Part shown: positions 19,256-31,785 of the stretch, one piece after another
How positions within the stretch are numbered: the stretch's first letter is position 1
Layout of the letters: each line of letters opens with the position of its first letter
Origin: JALORV01 sp963724365
Lineage (GTDB): Bacteria > Pseudomonadota > Gammaproteobacteria > Burkholderiales > Burkholderiaceae_F
DNA length: 64,000 nucleotides
NCBI GenBank assembly: GCA_963724365.1
Contig: CAVRUR010000014.1
Coordinates: forward strand, 62,001 to 126,000
Direction of reading: 5' to 3'
Made by a program: the position numbers and the translations under genes
Notes under the pieces: generated by a model
Told to the model about the DNA's origin: nothing
The model's database searches: none
The model's input: the letters and a program-made list of their open reading frames with translations, nothing else

Positions 19256-20485
19256 GAACAGAAACCAAAGACCTGATCGTCGGCCTCGATATCGGCACCT
19301 CCAAGGTCGTCGTCGCGGTGGCCGAAGCGCTGCCGGACGGGCGCTTCCAGGTGATCGGACTGGGGCAGGCGGCGTCGCAGGGACTGCGTAAGGGCGTGGT
19401 CGTCAACATCGAAGCGACCGTGCAGTCGATCCGCCGCGCGCTCGAGGAGGCCGAACTGATGGCGGCCTGCCAGATCAAGGATGCCTTCACCGGCATCGCC
19501 GGCAGTCACATCAAGAGCTTCAACTCGAGCGGCATGGTGGCCATCAAGGATCGCGAGGTCTCGGCCAGCGACGTCGCACGCGTGATCGAGACGGCAAAGG
19601 CGATCAACATCCCGACCGATCAGCAGGTGCTGCACGTGCTGACGCAGGAGTTCATCGTCGACGGCCAGGAGGACATCCGCGAGCCGATCGGCATGAGCGG
19701 AGTGCGGCTCGAAGTGCGAGTGCACATCGTCACCGGCGCCGTCAGCGCGGCGCAGAACATCATCAAGTGCGTACGCCGCTGCGGGCTCGAGGTGCAGGAC
19801 CTGATCCTGCAGCCGCTGGCGTCGTCGCTTTCGGTGCTGACCGCCGACGAGAAGGAACTCGGCGTCGCGCTGGTCGATGTCGGCGGCGGCACCAGTGACA
19901 TCGCCATTTTCACCGGCGGAGCGATCCGCCACACCGCGATCATTCCGATCGCCGGCGACCAGATCACCAACGACATCGCGATGGCGCTGCGCACGCCGAT
20001 CCCCGACGCGGAGGAGATCAAGGTGCGCTGGGGCGTGGCCAAGGAAGTGCTGGCCGATCCCAACGAGAAGATCGAGATTCCCGGGCTCGGCGACCGCGGC
20101 CCACGGCTGCTGTCGCGGCAGGCGCTGGCGGCCGTGATCGAGCCGCGCGTCGAGGAGCTCTTCACGCTGACGCAGCAGGTGATCCGCGAATCCGGCTACG
20201 AGGAACTGCTGTCGTCCGGCGATCGTGCTGACCGGCGGCACCAGCCTGCTGCCGGGCATGACCGAACTCGCCGAGGACGTGTTCCTGAAGCCGGCGCGCA
20301 TCGGCTGGCCGCAGTACGACGGTTCGCTGTCCGATGTCGTCAAGAACCCGCGCTTCGCGACGGCGATGGGCCTGCTGGTCGAGGCGCACTCGCAGCGCCA
20401 GCGCGGCCGCAAGATCGCGCAGCAGACCGGATCGTTCAAGCAGACGTTCAAGAGGATGAAGGAATGGATCGTCGGAAATTTCTAG
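19252..20485 (+). CDS. ftsA: Cell division protein FtsA (one frameshift)
   Basis: FtsA is the actin-like ATPase that tethers FtsZ to the membrane. The N-terminal nucleotide motif LIVGLDIGTSKVVVAVAEAL, the SHS2 (1C) domain (ITGIAGSHIKSFNSSGM-like stretch near 19490), LVDVGGGTSDIAIFTGGAI and VLTGGTSLLPGMTELAEDVF are present. The C-terminal amphipathic membrane-targeting helix is FKRMKEWIVGNF. A single extra G near 20221 (TCCGGCGATC) splits the last 90 residues into another frame. The start overlaps the ftsQ stop. A 341-bp spacer separates it from ftsZ, much longer than usual. Confidence 0.94.
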
Positions 20486-20826
20486 GCTGCAGGTGTACGC
20501 GACCTGCGCGTCGCACGTGCACCGCTGCGCTCAAGTTAGCGCGGCCGCCTTGGGCGGCGACGGCCGCGATGGAGCACTCGTGCGAGCCTGCGCGCGCTGG
20601 AGCTGGGCGGAGCGCTCAGCTCGGCGTCGTAGCTTTGCAGGCGCGCGTGCCGAGCCGCCTCAAGCGGCTCGCGCAACCGACCGCGCGGCGTGCACGGCGA
20701 GCCGAAGGCTCGCGTACACGCGGGCGTCCAGAAGCGGGCAATGCCAAGCGCGTTGGTGCAGTTGCGCTTTTGGCCTTGCGCGTTTCGCATTGATGCAGCA
20801 ACCAAACCGAGGAGCAGGAGAACACG
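20486..20826. repeat. Repeat-rich ftsA-ftsZ spacer
   Basis: GTGTACGCGA at 20493-20502 is matched by its inverted copy TCGCGTACAC at 20710-20719. The start of the element (GTGTACGCGAC ... CGCACGTGCACC, 20493-20525) recurs after ftsZ at 22026. Inside are short hairpins, for example GCGAGCC-GAA-GGCTCGC (20697-20713). No gene is seen. The last 60 bases are plainer and hold the ftsZ leader with GGAG-type ribosome binding sites (GAGGAGCAGGAG). Confidence 0.7.
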
Positions 20827-22014
20827 ATGACTTTCGAGATTCTTGAAACGGAAACCCGCGGGACGATCATCAAGGTCGTGGGCGTCGGCGGCGCCGGCGG
20901 CAACGCGGTCGAGCACATGATCCGACGCAGCGTGCAGGGCGTGGAGTTCATCTGCGCGAACACCGACCATCAGGCGCTGGCGCGATCGTCTTCGAAGAAC
21001 GTGCTGCAGCTCGGCAAGACCGGGCTGGGTGCTGGCAGCCGTCCGGAAGCCGGGCCGCCAGGCCGCCGAGGAGGCGCGCGACCGCATCGCCGATGCGCTG
21101 CGCGGCGCGCACATGGTGTTCATCACCGCGGGCATGGGCGGCGGCACCGGCACCGGCGCAGCGCCGGTCGTGGCCGAGATCGCCAAGGAACTCGGACTAC
21201 TGACGGTCGCTGTCGTCTCGAAGCCGTTCGAGTTCGAGGGACCCAAGCGCCATGAAGGTGGCCGAGACCGGGCCTCGCCGAACTCGAGGCCTCGGTGCAC
21301 TCGCTGATCGTCATCCTCAACAACAAGCTCGAGGAGGTGATGGGCGAGGACGCCGAGATGGCCGACTGCTTCCGCGCGGCGGACGATGTGCTGCACAACG
21401 CCTGTGCCGGCATCGCCGAGATCATCAACGTGCCGGGCCTGGTCAACGTCGACTTCGAGGACGTGAAGACCGTGATGAGCGAGCATGGCAAGGCGATGAT
21501 GGGAACGGCGACGGCGTCGGGCCTGGACCGCGCGCGCATCGCCGCCGAGCAGGCGGTGGCAAGCCCGTTGCTCGAGGGCGTCGACCTGTCCGGCGCGCGC
21601 GGCGTGCTGGTCAACATCACCGCGTCGCAGTCGCTGAAGATGAAGGAGACGCGCGAAGTGATGAACACGATCCGTGCCTTTGCCGCGGAAGATGCGACCG
21701 TGATCTTCGGCACCGTGTGCGACGAGTCGATCGGCGATGCGCTGCGCGTCACGGTCGTGGCGACCGGCCTCGGCCGTGCCGCTTCGAAGAAGCAGTCGAC
21801 GCCGTTCACGGTCGTGCGCACCGGCACCGACAATGCGCCGTTGATGGTGGCACCGACCAAGGAGGCGGCGGCGACTGGCTCCGACTACAGCCATCTCGAC
21901 ACGCCGGCCGTGTGGCGCTCGCGCGAATCCGCGCAGCAGCGCGTCTCTGCTCTGGAGGACAGCGGCAGCGACCGCTATGACATTCCGGCGTTTCTGAGGA
22001 AGCAGGCGGATTGA
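20827..22014 (+). CDS. ftsZ: Cell division GTPase FtsZ (frameshifted)
   Basis: FtsZ is the tubulin-like GTPase that forms the Z ring. VVGVGGAGGNAVEHMI, the tubulin signature ITAGMGGGTGTGAAPVVAEI (near 21122), VSKPFEFEG, FEDVKTVMSEHGKAMMG and the C-terminal conserved peptide YDIPAFLRKQAD (contact site for FtsA, ZapD and ZipA-type partners) are present. Extra bases near 21050, 21250 and 21280 move the frame and return it; the region after 21295 is intact. Corrected length is about 395 residues, normal for the family. It lies apart from ftsA, behind a repeat-rich spacer, and may therefore have its own promoter. Confidence 0.94.
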
Positions 22015-22025
22015 AGGCGGGCCTC

Positions 22026-22170
22026 GTGTACGCGACGCGCTGCGCGCGATCGCACGTGCACCCTCGGACCGGTCAGTCGGCGCACTCCGGAGCGGCCGCG
22101 CGCTCGCCGAAGACTGCACTCCCCCGCGATGCTCGCAGTGCCGGATGCCCTCCTCGCGGGCGAGGAGGGC
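22026..22170. repeat. Second copy of the GTGTACGCGAC repeat and a perfect hairpin downstream of ftsZ
   Basis: GTGTACGCGAC (22026-22036) followed by CGCACGTGCACC repeats the start of the element upstream of ftsZ. Further on, GCCCTCCTCGC (22147-22157) and GCGAGGAGGGC (22160-22170) form a perfect 11-bp stem with a two-base loop. No T run follows, so it is not a classical terminator, though it lies between convergent genes. Confidence 0.65.
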
Positions 22171-22265
22171 GCGGGAGGCTAACTCCTTCCGCTGGCGGGG
22201 CAGGGTGGGTGCCGTGACGTGCGGAGCGCGCGGCCGCTCGGAGCGCAGCCGTCTGCGTACACCGC

Positions 22266-23022
22266 TCAGGCGACCGCAGCGACATCGAGTAGGCATGCCA
22301 CGTCGCGTGGCCGATGACCGGCACGGCGACGACCAGGCCGATGAAGAAGGTGGCGAAGCCGACGCCGATGACGACGACGATCAGCAGCGCCCAGACCAGC
22401 AGCGGCACCGGATTGGCGAAGAGTGCACGCACGCTGGTCAGCGCGGCGACGATGGTGTCGGTGCCGCGGTCGAGCATCATCGGCACCGACACGACGCTGA
22501 CGGCGAATACGATGCCGGCGAACAGCGCGCCGACCGCGAAGTAGGTCAGAAGGAAGTCGATGTGCTCGACCGATACGACCTGTGCGACGAAGCTCTTCAG
22601 TGTCGGCATGCCGCTCGAGAAGAACAGCGCAAACGTCACCAGGGACGCGCGTGCCCAGACCAGCATGATGATCGTCAGCACGAGCGCAGAACAGGCTGAA
22701 GGCGCCGAGGTTGGCGCGCCAGGCAGTCGTTGTGTCGCGCGAAGCGCACGGACCCGCCGCGTTCGAGTCGTCGGCTGATGTCGTACAGGCCGGTCGCGAG
22801 GAAGGGGCCGAGCAGCAGGAATCCGGCGGTCAGCGCCGACGTGAGTTCGTACGCGTTGCGAAAGACGAAGGCAATCAGACCATCCCATCAGGGCGAAGAC
22901 CACGCCATACGCCAGGCTGGCGGCCGGGCGCGCGGCGCAGGTCCCGGAGGCCGCGGGCCAGCCAGTCGAAGGCGCGCGATCGGCGCCACCGGTCGGATCG
23001 GCGGAAAGGGCGTCCGAATCAC
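22266..23022 (-). CDS. DUF2189-like integral membrane protein (frameshifted)
   Basis: Read on the minus strand, this is a polytopic membrane protein of unknown function. The segments LVLTIIMLVWARASLVTFALFFSS, FLLTYFAVGALFAGIVFAVSVVSVPM, PLLVWALLIVVVIGVGFATFFIGLVVAVPVIGHATWHAY alternate helices and loops; the FATFFIGL...VPVIGHATWHAY ending is typical of the DUF2189 family. The N-terminal part (IRPVAPIA, then FDWLARGLRDLRRAP) is in other frames, so at least three indels occur (near 22985, 22885 and 22730). The probable stop is the TGA at 22266-22268, reached after one more shift. The GTG at 23022 is my best guess for the start but has no clear ribosome binding site. Confidence 0.6.
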
Positions 23023-23168
23023 CTCGGCCGGGCTGCGGCCGGAGAGTCGGATGGGGGTTAGTCAGGGCGCCACGGTTACAGGTCTAGCAGAGGAGTCGAG
23101 TTGGCGGCGCGATTCTCGGGCCCTGCGACGTCCCGAAGCTCGCCGCAGTGCACAAGGAGACGGATAAA

Positions 23169-24091
23169 ATGAGCGCCATGCTGAAACAACGCACTCTCAA
23201 GCAGCTGGCCCGCACCGTCGGAATCGGGCTGCACAGCGGCACCAAGGTCGAACTGGTGCTGCGTCCGGCCGCCGCCGAGACCGGCATCGTGTTCCGCCGC
23301 GTCGACCTCGATCCGCCGGTCGAGATCAAGCTGACGCCGGAGGCCGTCGTCGACACGCGCATGGCGACGACGATCGGCCGCGACGGCGTGCGCATCGCCA
23401 CGATCGAGCACCTGATGAGCGCGCTCGCCGGCCTGGGCATCGACAACTGCTACATCGACGTCGACGCCGCCGAGATCCCGATCATGGACGGCAGCGCGTC
23501 GAGCTTCGTGTTCCTGCTGCAGGCCGCCGGCATCGAGGAACTCAACGCGCCGAAGAAGTTCGTGCGCGTGCTCAAGCCGGTCGAAATCGTCGATGGCGAC
23601 AAATGGGCGCGCCTGGAGCCGTATTTCGGCTATCGGCTGAAGTTCTCGATCGACTTCAATCATCCGGCGATCGACTCGACCGAGCAGGTGGTCGAGGTCG
23701 ACTTCGCGCACGACTCCTACGTTCAGCAGGTCTCGCGCGCGCGCACGTTCGGCTTCGTCAACGAGGTCGAGGCGTTGCGCGCGGCCGGACTGGCGATGGG
23801 CGGCAACTTCGAGAACGCGATCGTCATGGACGAGTACCGCGTGCTGAACACCGACGGCCTGCGCGCCGGCGACGAGTTCGCCAAGCACAAGATCCTCGAT
23901 GCGATCGGCGACCTGTCGGCGCTCGGACGCCCGCTGATGGCGAGCTACGTCGCCCACAAGTCGGGCCATGCGATCAACAACCGGCTGCTGCGCGCGCTGC
24001 TTGCCGACGCAGCGGCCTACGACATCGTGACCTTCGAGGACGACGCCGAAGCGCCTGCGGCATTCCTGGTCGCAGCCTGCAGCCCGCCTGA
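23169..24091 (+). CDS. lpxC: UDP-3-O-acyl-N-acetylglucosamine deacetylase
   Basis: LpxC is the zinc enzyme that commits UDP-GlcNAc derivatives to lipid A. Zinc ligands are visible in IEHLMSALAGLGIDN (His) and HKILDAIGDL (His and Asp), and the catalytic His in KSGHAINNRLL. I chose ATG 23169 because AAGGAG ends nine bases upstream; MLKQRTLKQLARTVGIGLHSG at 23178 is the core family start and is three residues in. The frame is clean until about 24060, where a missing base hides the natural ending (RSLQPA and TGA at 24089-24091). Length about 307 residues is normal. It follows the dcw cluster, as usual in proteobacteria, but here on the far side of a minus-strand gene. Confidence 0.93.
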
Positions 24092-24215
24092 GCCGGCTAC
24101 GGCGCGTCGCGTCGGCGCATCAAGCGTCGTCGCCAGCCGTTGCAGCGCGCGCCGCAGCGCCGAGTCCGGCAATTGCCGGGCGACGTCTTCGCACCGCGCG
24201 CGACGCCCTGGTCCG

Positions 24216-24593
24216 TCACCGGGGCGAACGGCAACCCCGGGACTTGAGGCCCCCGTCCGTACCCTGTCCGGGGTAGGACGTGCCGCCGGCTTGTACGCGA
24301 GTCTTCATCTCGTAGACTTGCATCCCGTGGGTGCGCCAGTGCTGCAAGCAAGCGCGGAGCGGCCTGGCGCAGTTTGGCGGACTCGGCGGCGGACTCGACG
24401 GCGATCCAAAGCGACACCGTCGCGCAGTTCGCAGCGGCCGGGCGCGAACAGATCGATTCCGGGAGCCAACGAGCGCGCCAGCGGGGCCAGCACGCGGCTG
24501 ACCGCCTGTGCGGTCTCCCAGCGGGCCAGCAACGCGGCGGCGCCGGGGACGTCGCGCAGTGCGGCCGACAACGGTGCGTGGCGGGCTAGACAT
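24216..24593 (-). CDS. DciA-like protein (DUF721), frameshifted
   Basis: The predicted protein of about 125 residues reads LARHAPLSAALRDVPGAAALLARWE, then LFAPGRCELRDGVALWIAVESAAESAKLRQAAPRLLAAL, and ends GMQVYEMKTRVQ plus a short tail. This pattern (a hydrophobic strand, then AESAKLRQ and a final strand leading to a V-x-EMKTRVQ motif) resembles DUF721/DciA, the loader of the replicative helicase in bacteria that lack DnaC. Shifts occur near the start codon (ATG at 24593), near 24410 and near 24325. It lies between lpxC and a peptidase gene, a common position for this gene in betaproteobacteria. The assignment rests on pattern and context. Confidence 0.65.
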   Translation of the reverse strand: MSSPPRTVVGRTARRPRRRRVAGPLGDRTGGQPRAGPAGALVGSRNRSVRARPLRTARRCRFGSPSSPPPSPPNCARPLRACLQHWRTHGMQVYEMKTRVQAGGTSYPGQGTDGGLKSRGCRSPR

Positions 24594-24647
24594 AAGGATC
24601 GACACGGCGCGCCGCAGCGGTGTCGCGCGGAGGGGTAGGAGGAGGCA

Positions 24648-25641
24648 TTGCAGATCATTCTGGTCGATCGGCGGCTGGCGCGCGCACGCACGATCACGGT
24701 CAAGGCGCAACACGTGGTCGCGGCGGTCGATCCTGCTCACGCTGTCGGTCGTCGTCGTGTCCACCTGTCTTCTCGCTGCTGACCGTGCGCGCGGCTTCGG
24801 CGTTCCCGCTGCCGTTTCGTGTCCGATGTTATCGCCTTCGTCACGCGCGACCAGGCGGAGCGCAAGGATCAGTACGTGCGCGACAACGTCTCGGCGATGA
24901 CGCGCAAGCTCGGCGAAGTGCAGGCGCAGTTGCTGCGGCTCGACGTGCTCGGCGAGCGCGTGGCCAAGGCGGCCGGCATCCGACCCGAAGAGTTCCGCTT
25001 CCGCGAGCTGCCGGGGCGCGGCGGCGCGCCCGGCAGCTCCGATGAGCTTCAACGATCTCGATGCCGAGCTGCAGGGCCTGACTCGCAGCGTCGAGCAGCG
25101 GGCTGACTATCTGGCGGTGGTCGAGGCGGAACTGCAGGTCTCAGCAGGTGCGCAGGGCGCTGCTGCCCGACAGCCAGCCGGTGGCGGACGGCTTCATCGG
25201 CTCGGGCTTCGGCTGGCGCACCGGACCCGTTCACGGGCGAAATGACGCCGACATGACGGCATCGATTTCGCCGCGCCCGCAGGGCACGCCGATCCATGCG
25301 GCGGCCGGCGGGGTCGTCGTGCTCGCCGAGCATCATCCGGTCTGGGGCAAGGTGGTCGAGATCGACCACGGCAACCAGCTGATGACGCGCTATGCGCACG
25401 CCAGCCGGCTGACCGTCGTGCGCCGGGGACCTGGTCAAGCGCGGCCAGAAGATTGCCGAGGTCGGAAGCACCGGCCGTTCCACCGGCCCGCACCTGCATT
25501 TCGAGGTTCACAGCCAGGGCGTTGCGCAGAACCCGGCGAAGTTCCTGTTCGCCGACGGCGATCCGCTGCAGCAGCCGTGCCGCCAGCTCGGCGCGCGTCG
25601 ACCTGAAGGCCCTTGCAACCGCCGCCGCCGCCCGCAACTAG
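24648..25641 (+). CDS. M23 family metallopeptidase (LytM-type), frameshifted
   Basis: The start is a TTG at 24648, supported by AGGAGG three bases upstream. The product begins LQIILVDRRLARARTITVKAQHVVAAV with a membrane helix, continues with a coiled coil (RDQAERKDQYVRDNVSAMTRKLGEVQAQLLRLDVLGERVAK), and ends in a peptidase domain. The zinc ligands are HDGIDFAAPAG (HxxxD motif, near 25255) and GPHLHFEVHSQG (HxH, near 25491). Such envelope proteins cleave or regulate cleavage of peptidoglycan. At least six indels break the gene (near 24730, 24780, 24825, 25035, 25140, 25240, 25430). The C-terminal end is uncertain. It lies upstream of secA, as in many Burkholderiales. Confidence 0.82.
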
Positions 25642-25775
25642 GCTTCCTGGAGTCACGGCTGGGCGGCCGACCCCTGTGACATAATTTTCGCTTTGCGCAA
25701 TGCGGATCGGCCTTCGCCGGCCGCCGCAGGCAATCACCTCTGGGCGTCGACGCGCAAGCGCGACCCGTGTCCCGC

Positions 25776-28538
<2,763 letters not shown>

Positions 28539-28553
<15 letters not shown>

Positions 28554-28609
28554 CGAGCTTGCCGTGACACCACTGCAGGTTTAGCTGCAAGAGGGGGCTG
28601 CGCCCCCTC
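28539..28609 (+). terminator. Double hairpin at the end of secA
   Basis: GGCAGGCTCGC (28539-28549), loop GTA and GCGAGCTTGCC (28553-28563) form an 11-bp stem with one G-T pair that contains the secA stop codon. A second perfect stem, GAGGGGGC-TGC-GCCCCCTC, lies at 28591-28609. Neither has a proper T tract, so termination is plausible but not certain. Confidence 0.5.
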
Positions 28610-28682
28610 CTGGACCTCCCCCTCACTGCAGGGCGTGCGGGCATGCGGTAAGGTTCGCGCTTTCTGATCCGTCGCATGCGCC

Positions 28683-29907
28683 ATGCCTGTCAACCTGACA
28701 CCGCCCCGCCGTGAGGAACTGCTGCCTGTCGCCGGCGTAGAACTCGGCTGGACGGAGGCGGGCATCCGCAAGGCGAACCGCAAGGACCTGCTCGTGATCC
28801 GGCTCGCTGCCGGAGCCAACGTCGCCGGTGTCTTCACGCGCAATCGGTTCGCTGCGGCCCCGGTCCAGGTGTGTCGCGAGCACCTTGCGGGCGGATCGAT
28901 ACGCGCGTTGGTCATCAACACCGGCAATGCCAATGCCGGCACCGGCGTGCCGGGACTTGCAGCGGCTCGCAGCACCTGTGATGCCGCTGCGCGGCTGCTC
29001 GGCGTCGATGCGGGCGCGATCCTGCCGTTTTCGACCGGCGTGATCATGGAACCCCTTCCGGTGGACCGCCTGATCGCCGGCCTGCCGGATGCAATCGCGG
29101 CGCTGGCAGCCGACCACTGGTTCGAAGCCGCCGAAGCGATCATGACGACGGACACGGTGCCCAAGGCGGTTTCGCTACGCGTTCCCATCGGCACACACAC
29201 CGTGACGATCACCGGCATCGCGAAGGGTGCCGGGATGATCCGGCCCAACATGGCGACGATGCTGGGCTTCATCGCAATGGACTGCAGCGTGCCTCGCGAC
29301 TGCCTGCAGGACATGACCCGCCACGCCGTCGGGCAGTCGTTCAATCGCATTACGGTCGACGGCGATACGTCGACCAACGATTCCTTCGTGGTCATGGCCA
29401 GCGGTGCGGGATCGCTGTCGATTAACGGAACCGACGATCCCGCGTACGTGCCGCTGCGCGATGCGCTGTCGGAACGTTGCGCGGACGCTCGCACAGGCGA
29501 TCGTCCGGGACGGCGAAGGCGCAACCAAGTTCATCGAAGTGCGGGTTGACGAAGCCCGATCGATCGGTGAGGCGGCACAAGTGGCCTATGCCGTGGCGCA
29601 TTCACCGCTGGTGAAGACAGCGTTCTTCGCATCCGACCCCAACCTCGGCCGCATCCTCGCCGCGGTCGGCAATGCGGGTGTCGACGACCTCGACCCGACG
29701 CGGGTGCAGCTGCTGCTGGACGACGTCTGGGTCGTGCGGGATGGCGGACGGCACCCGGACTATCGCGAGACCGACGGCCAGCGCGTGATGAAGAAGCAGG
29801 AAATCCTCGTGCACCTGAAGCTCGGCCGCGGGCGCGAATCCACGCGAGTCTGGACGACGGATTTCTCGCACGACTACGTGTCGATCAACGCGGACTATCG
29901 CTCGTGA
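28683..29907 (+). CDS. argJ: Bifunctional ornithine acetyltransferase / N-acetylglutamate synthase (one frameshift)
   Basis: ArgJ recycles acetyl groups in arginine synthesis by moving acetate from N-acetylornithine to glutamate. The start PVNLTPPRREELLPVAGVELG, the substrate motif INTGNANAGTG, STGVIMEPLP, and the autocleavage site KGAGMIRPNMATMLGF (nucleophilic Thr after Ala) are clear, followed by ITVDGDTSTNDS. An extra G near 29470 (TCGGAACG) moves the last 145 residues, including ATKFIEV and DPNLGRILAAVGNAG, into another frame. Corrected length is about 407 residues. It lies after secA, as in other Burkholderiales. Confidence 0.94.
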
Positions 29908-29950
29908 CCGCACGCGCGCCCAGGACGTCGTCGAAGGACATCGCCGCACG

Positions 29951-30841
29951 ATGACGGACGCATTGCCGCGACTGGCTGACGCGCTGTCGCGGATCGAGGC
30001 GCTGCTGCCGCCGGCCGCGGCACCCGGATTTCGGCGCCGCTCTGGCGTTTCGCTGGCGCAAGCGCCGCTACCTCGGCATGGAGCGGGGCGTCGCTCGAAG
30101 CCGTGACGCATCCGGCGCTGATCGCGTTCGACGACCTGCAGCACGTCGATGCGCAGAAGGACGCGATCCGCCGCAATACCGAGCAGTTCGTGCGTCGGCT
30201 GCCGGCCAACAACGTGCTGCTGACCGGCGCGCGGGGCACCGGCAAGTCGTCGCTGATCCGCGCCTGCCTGCACTGCCTTCGCCGGCGACGGCCTGCGCCT
30301 GGTCGAAGTCGATAAGCGCGACCTCGTCGATCTCGCCGACCTGGTGGCGCTGCTCGAAGGCCGCACCGAGCGCTTCATCGTGTTCTGCGACGACCTGTCG
30401 TTCGACGCCAGCGAGGCGGGCTACAAGGAGCTGAAGGTCGCGCTCGACGGCTCGATCGCCGGACGCGCTGACAACGTGCTGATCTATGCGACATCGAATC
30501 GACGCCACCTGATGCCGGAGTTCATGCGCGACAACCTCGCCGCGCAGCATCAGGACGACGGTGAAGTGCATCCGGCAGAAGCCGTCGAGGAGCGCGTGTC
30601 GTTGTCCGAGCGTTTCGGCATCTGGCTGACGTTCTACCCGTTTCGCCAGGACGATTACCTCGACATCGTGCAGCATTGGCTCAAGCAACTCGGAGTGGCA
30701 GCAGCCGAGATGGAACGTGCACGTATCGAGGCGCTGCAGTTTGCACTCCAGCGCGGGTCGCGTTCCGGACGCGTTGCGCTGCAGTTTGCGCGCGATTTTG
30801 CGGGCCACCACCTGCTCGAAAAGAGCCGCAGGAGTCGATGA
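29951..30841 (+). CDS. AAA-type ATPase of the DUF815 family (frameshifted near the 5' end)
   Basis: The protein starts MTDALPRLADALSRIEALLPP, then after a shift reads FRWRKRRYLGMERG and after another LIAFDDLQHVDAQKDAIRRNTEQFVRRLPANNVLLTGARGTGKSSLIRA (Walker A GARGTGKS near 30228). A further shift near 30280 precedes LVEVDKRDLVDLADLVALL, FIVFCDDLSFD (Walker B), VLIYATSNRRHLMPEFMRDN (sensor 1) and LSERFGIWLTFYPF. The family is a conserved ATPase of unknown role. It stands between argJ and the Nudix/ThiE gene, overlapping the latter (ATGA). From 30344 on the frame is clean; this is where the intact part of the window begins. Confidence 0.88.
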
Positions 30842-31785
30842 CTTCCAGGCCGGTGGTCGACGTGGCGGTCGGCGTGCTGATCCGCCCCGACGGCCGGTTT
30901 CTGCTGGCGAGTCGACCTGCAGGCAAGCCCTACGCCCACTACTGGGAGTTTCCGGGAGGAAAGCTCGAACCGGGAGAGATCGTCGCGCATGCGCTGGCGC
31001 GCGAGTTGCACGAGGAACTGGGCATTGACATCGGTCCCGCCGTTCCGTGGGTCGTTCGGGAGTTCGAGTACCCGCACGCCCATGTGCGGCTGCACTTCTG
31101 CCGTGTCTTCGACTGGTCGGGCGAGTTGCATGCGCGCGAGGGTCAGGCGTTCCGGTTCTGCGCCCATGACGATTTGCCGGACGGTCCCTTGTTGCCGGCA
31201 ACGGTGCCGGTGTTGCGCTGGCTTGCACTGCCGAACGTCTATGCAATCTCCAACGCACACGAACTCGGTGCAGCGCTGTATCTGCAGCGACTGGAGATCG
31301 CGCTCGAACGCGGGCTGAGATTCGTACAGTTTCGCGAACCCCACCTGGACCCGGCGGACGCAGAACCGCTTTTCGGGGAGACACTGCGACGTGTACGCGC
31401 CGTTGGCGGCTTGCTCGTGGTCAGCAGTCGGCACCCCTACGCATGGTCTCGAACCGCCGATGGAATGCACCTCACATCAAGCGACCTGATGGCTGCAAAC
31501 GGCCGGCCCGAGTTTGACTGGGTCGGCGCATCGGCCCATGGCGAAGCCGAACTTGCCCATGCGGCCGCCGTTGGAGTCGATTTCGCCGTGTTGGGTCCTG
31601 TCGCTCCGACGGCGTCACATCCTGGTTCACACGGCATGGGCTGGGTCCACCTGGCTCGATTGGTTGCGACCACAGCCGTTCCCGTCTATGCGATTGGTGG
31701 ACTCAACGCCGGAGATCTCCAACGCGCTCGGGATGTGGGAGCGCACGGCATTGCGCTCCAGCGGGCGGCCTGGCCGGAACGCTAG
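30838..31785 (+). CDS. Nudix hydrolase (MutT-like) fused to a ThiE-like TMP-TENI domain
   Basis: Residues 1-130 are a Nudix domain of the MutT type, VAVGVLIRPDGRFLLASRP then the Nudix box GGKLEPGEIVAHALARELHEELGI, expected to hydrolyse 8-oxo-dGTP or related oxidised nucleotides. Residues 140-315 resemble thiamine-phosphate synthase: LEIALERGLRFVQFREPHLD, WVGASAHGEAELAHAAAVGVDFAVLGPVAPTASHPG, and VPVYAIGGLNAGDLQRARDVGAHGIALQRAAW. The same fusion is known in other beta- and gammaproteobacteria; whether the second domain is catalytic is unknown. A GGAG site lies just before ATG 30838, which overlaps the upstream ATPase stop. The reading frame is intact. Confidence 0.92.
   Translation: MTSRPVVDVAVGVLIRPDGRFLLASRPAGKPYAHYWEFPGGKLEPGEIVAHALARELHEELGIDIGPAVPWVVREFEYPHAHVRLHFCRVFDWSGELHAREGQAFRFCAHDDLPDGPLLPATVPVLRWLALPNVYAISNAHELGAALYLQRLEIALERGLRFVQFREPHLDPADAEPLFGETLRRVRAVGGLLVVSSRHPYAWSRTADGMHLTSSDLMAANGRPEFDWVGASAHGEAELAHAAAVGVDFAVLGPVAPTASHPGSHGMGWVHLARLVATTAVPVYAIGGLNAGDLQRARDVGAHGIALQRAAWPER

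Noticed and set aside
4255..22014. Programmed ribosomal frameshifting or pseudogene decay of the dcw cluster
   Set aside because: The breaks are too many, fall at unrelated sites without slippery heptamers, and affect essential single-copy genes whose motifs are all preserved.
20536..22296. 586-codon minus-strand frame antisense to ftsZ
   Set aside because: Low-complexity Arg/Ala/His composition and no motifs; it is the shadow of ftsZ.
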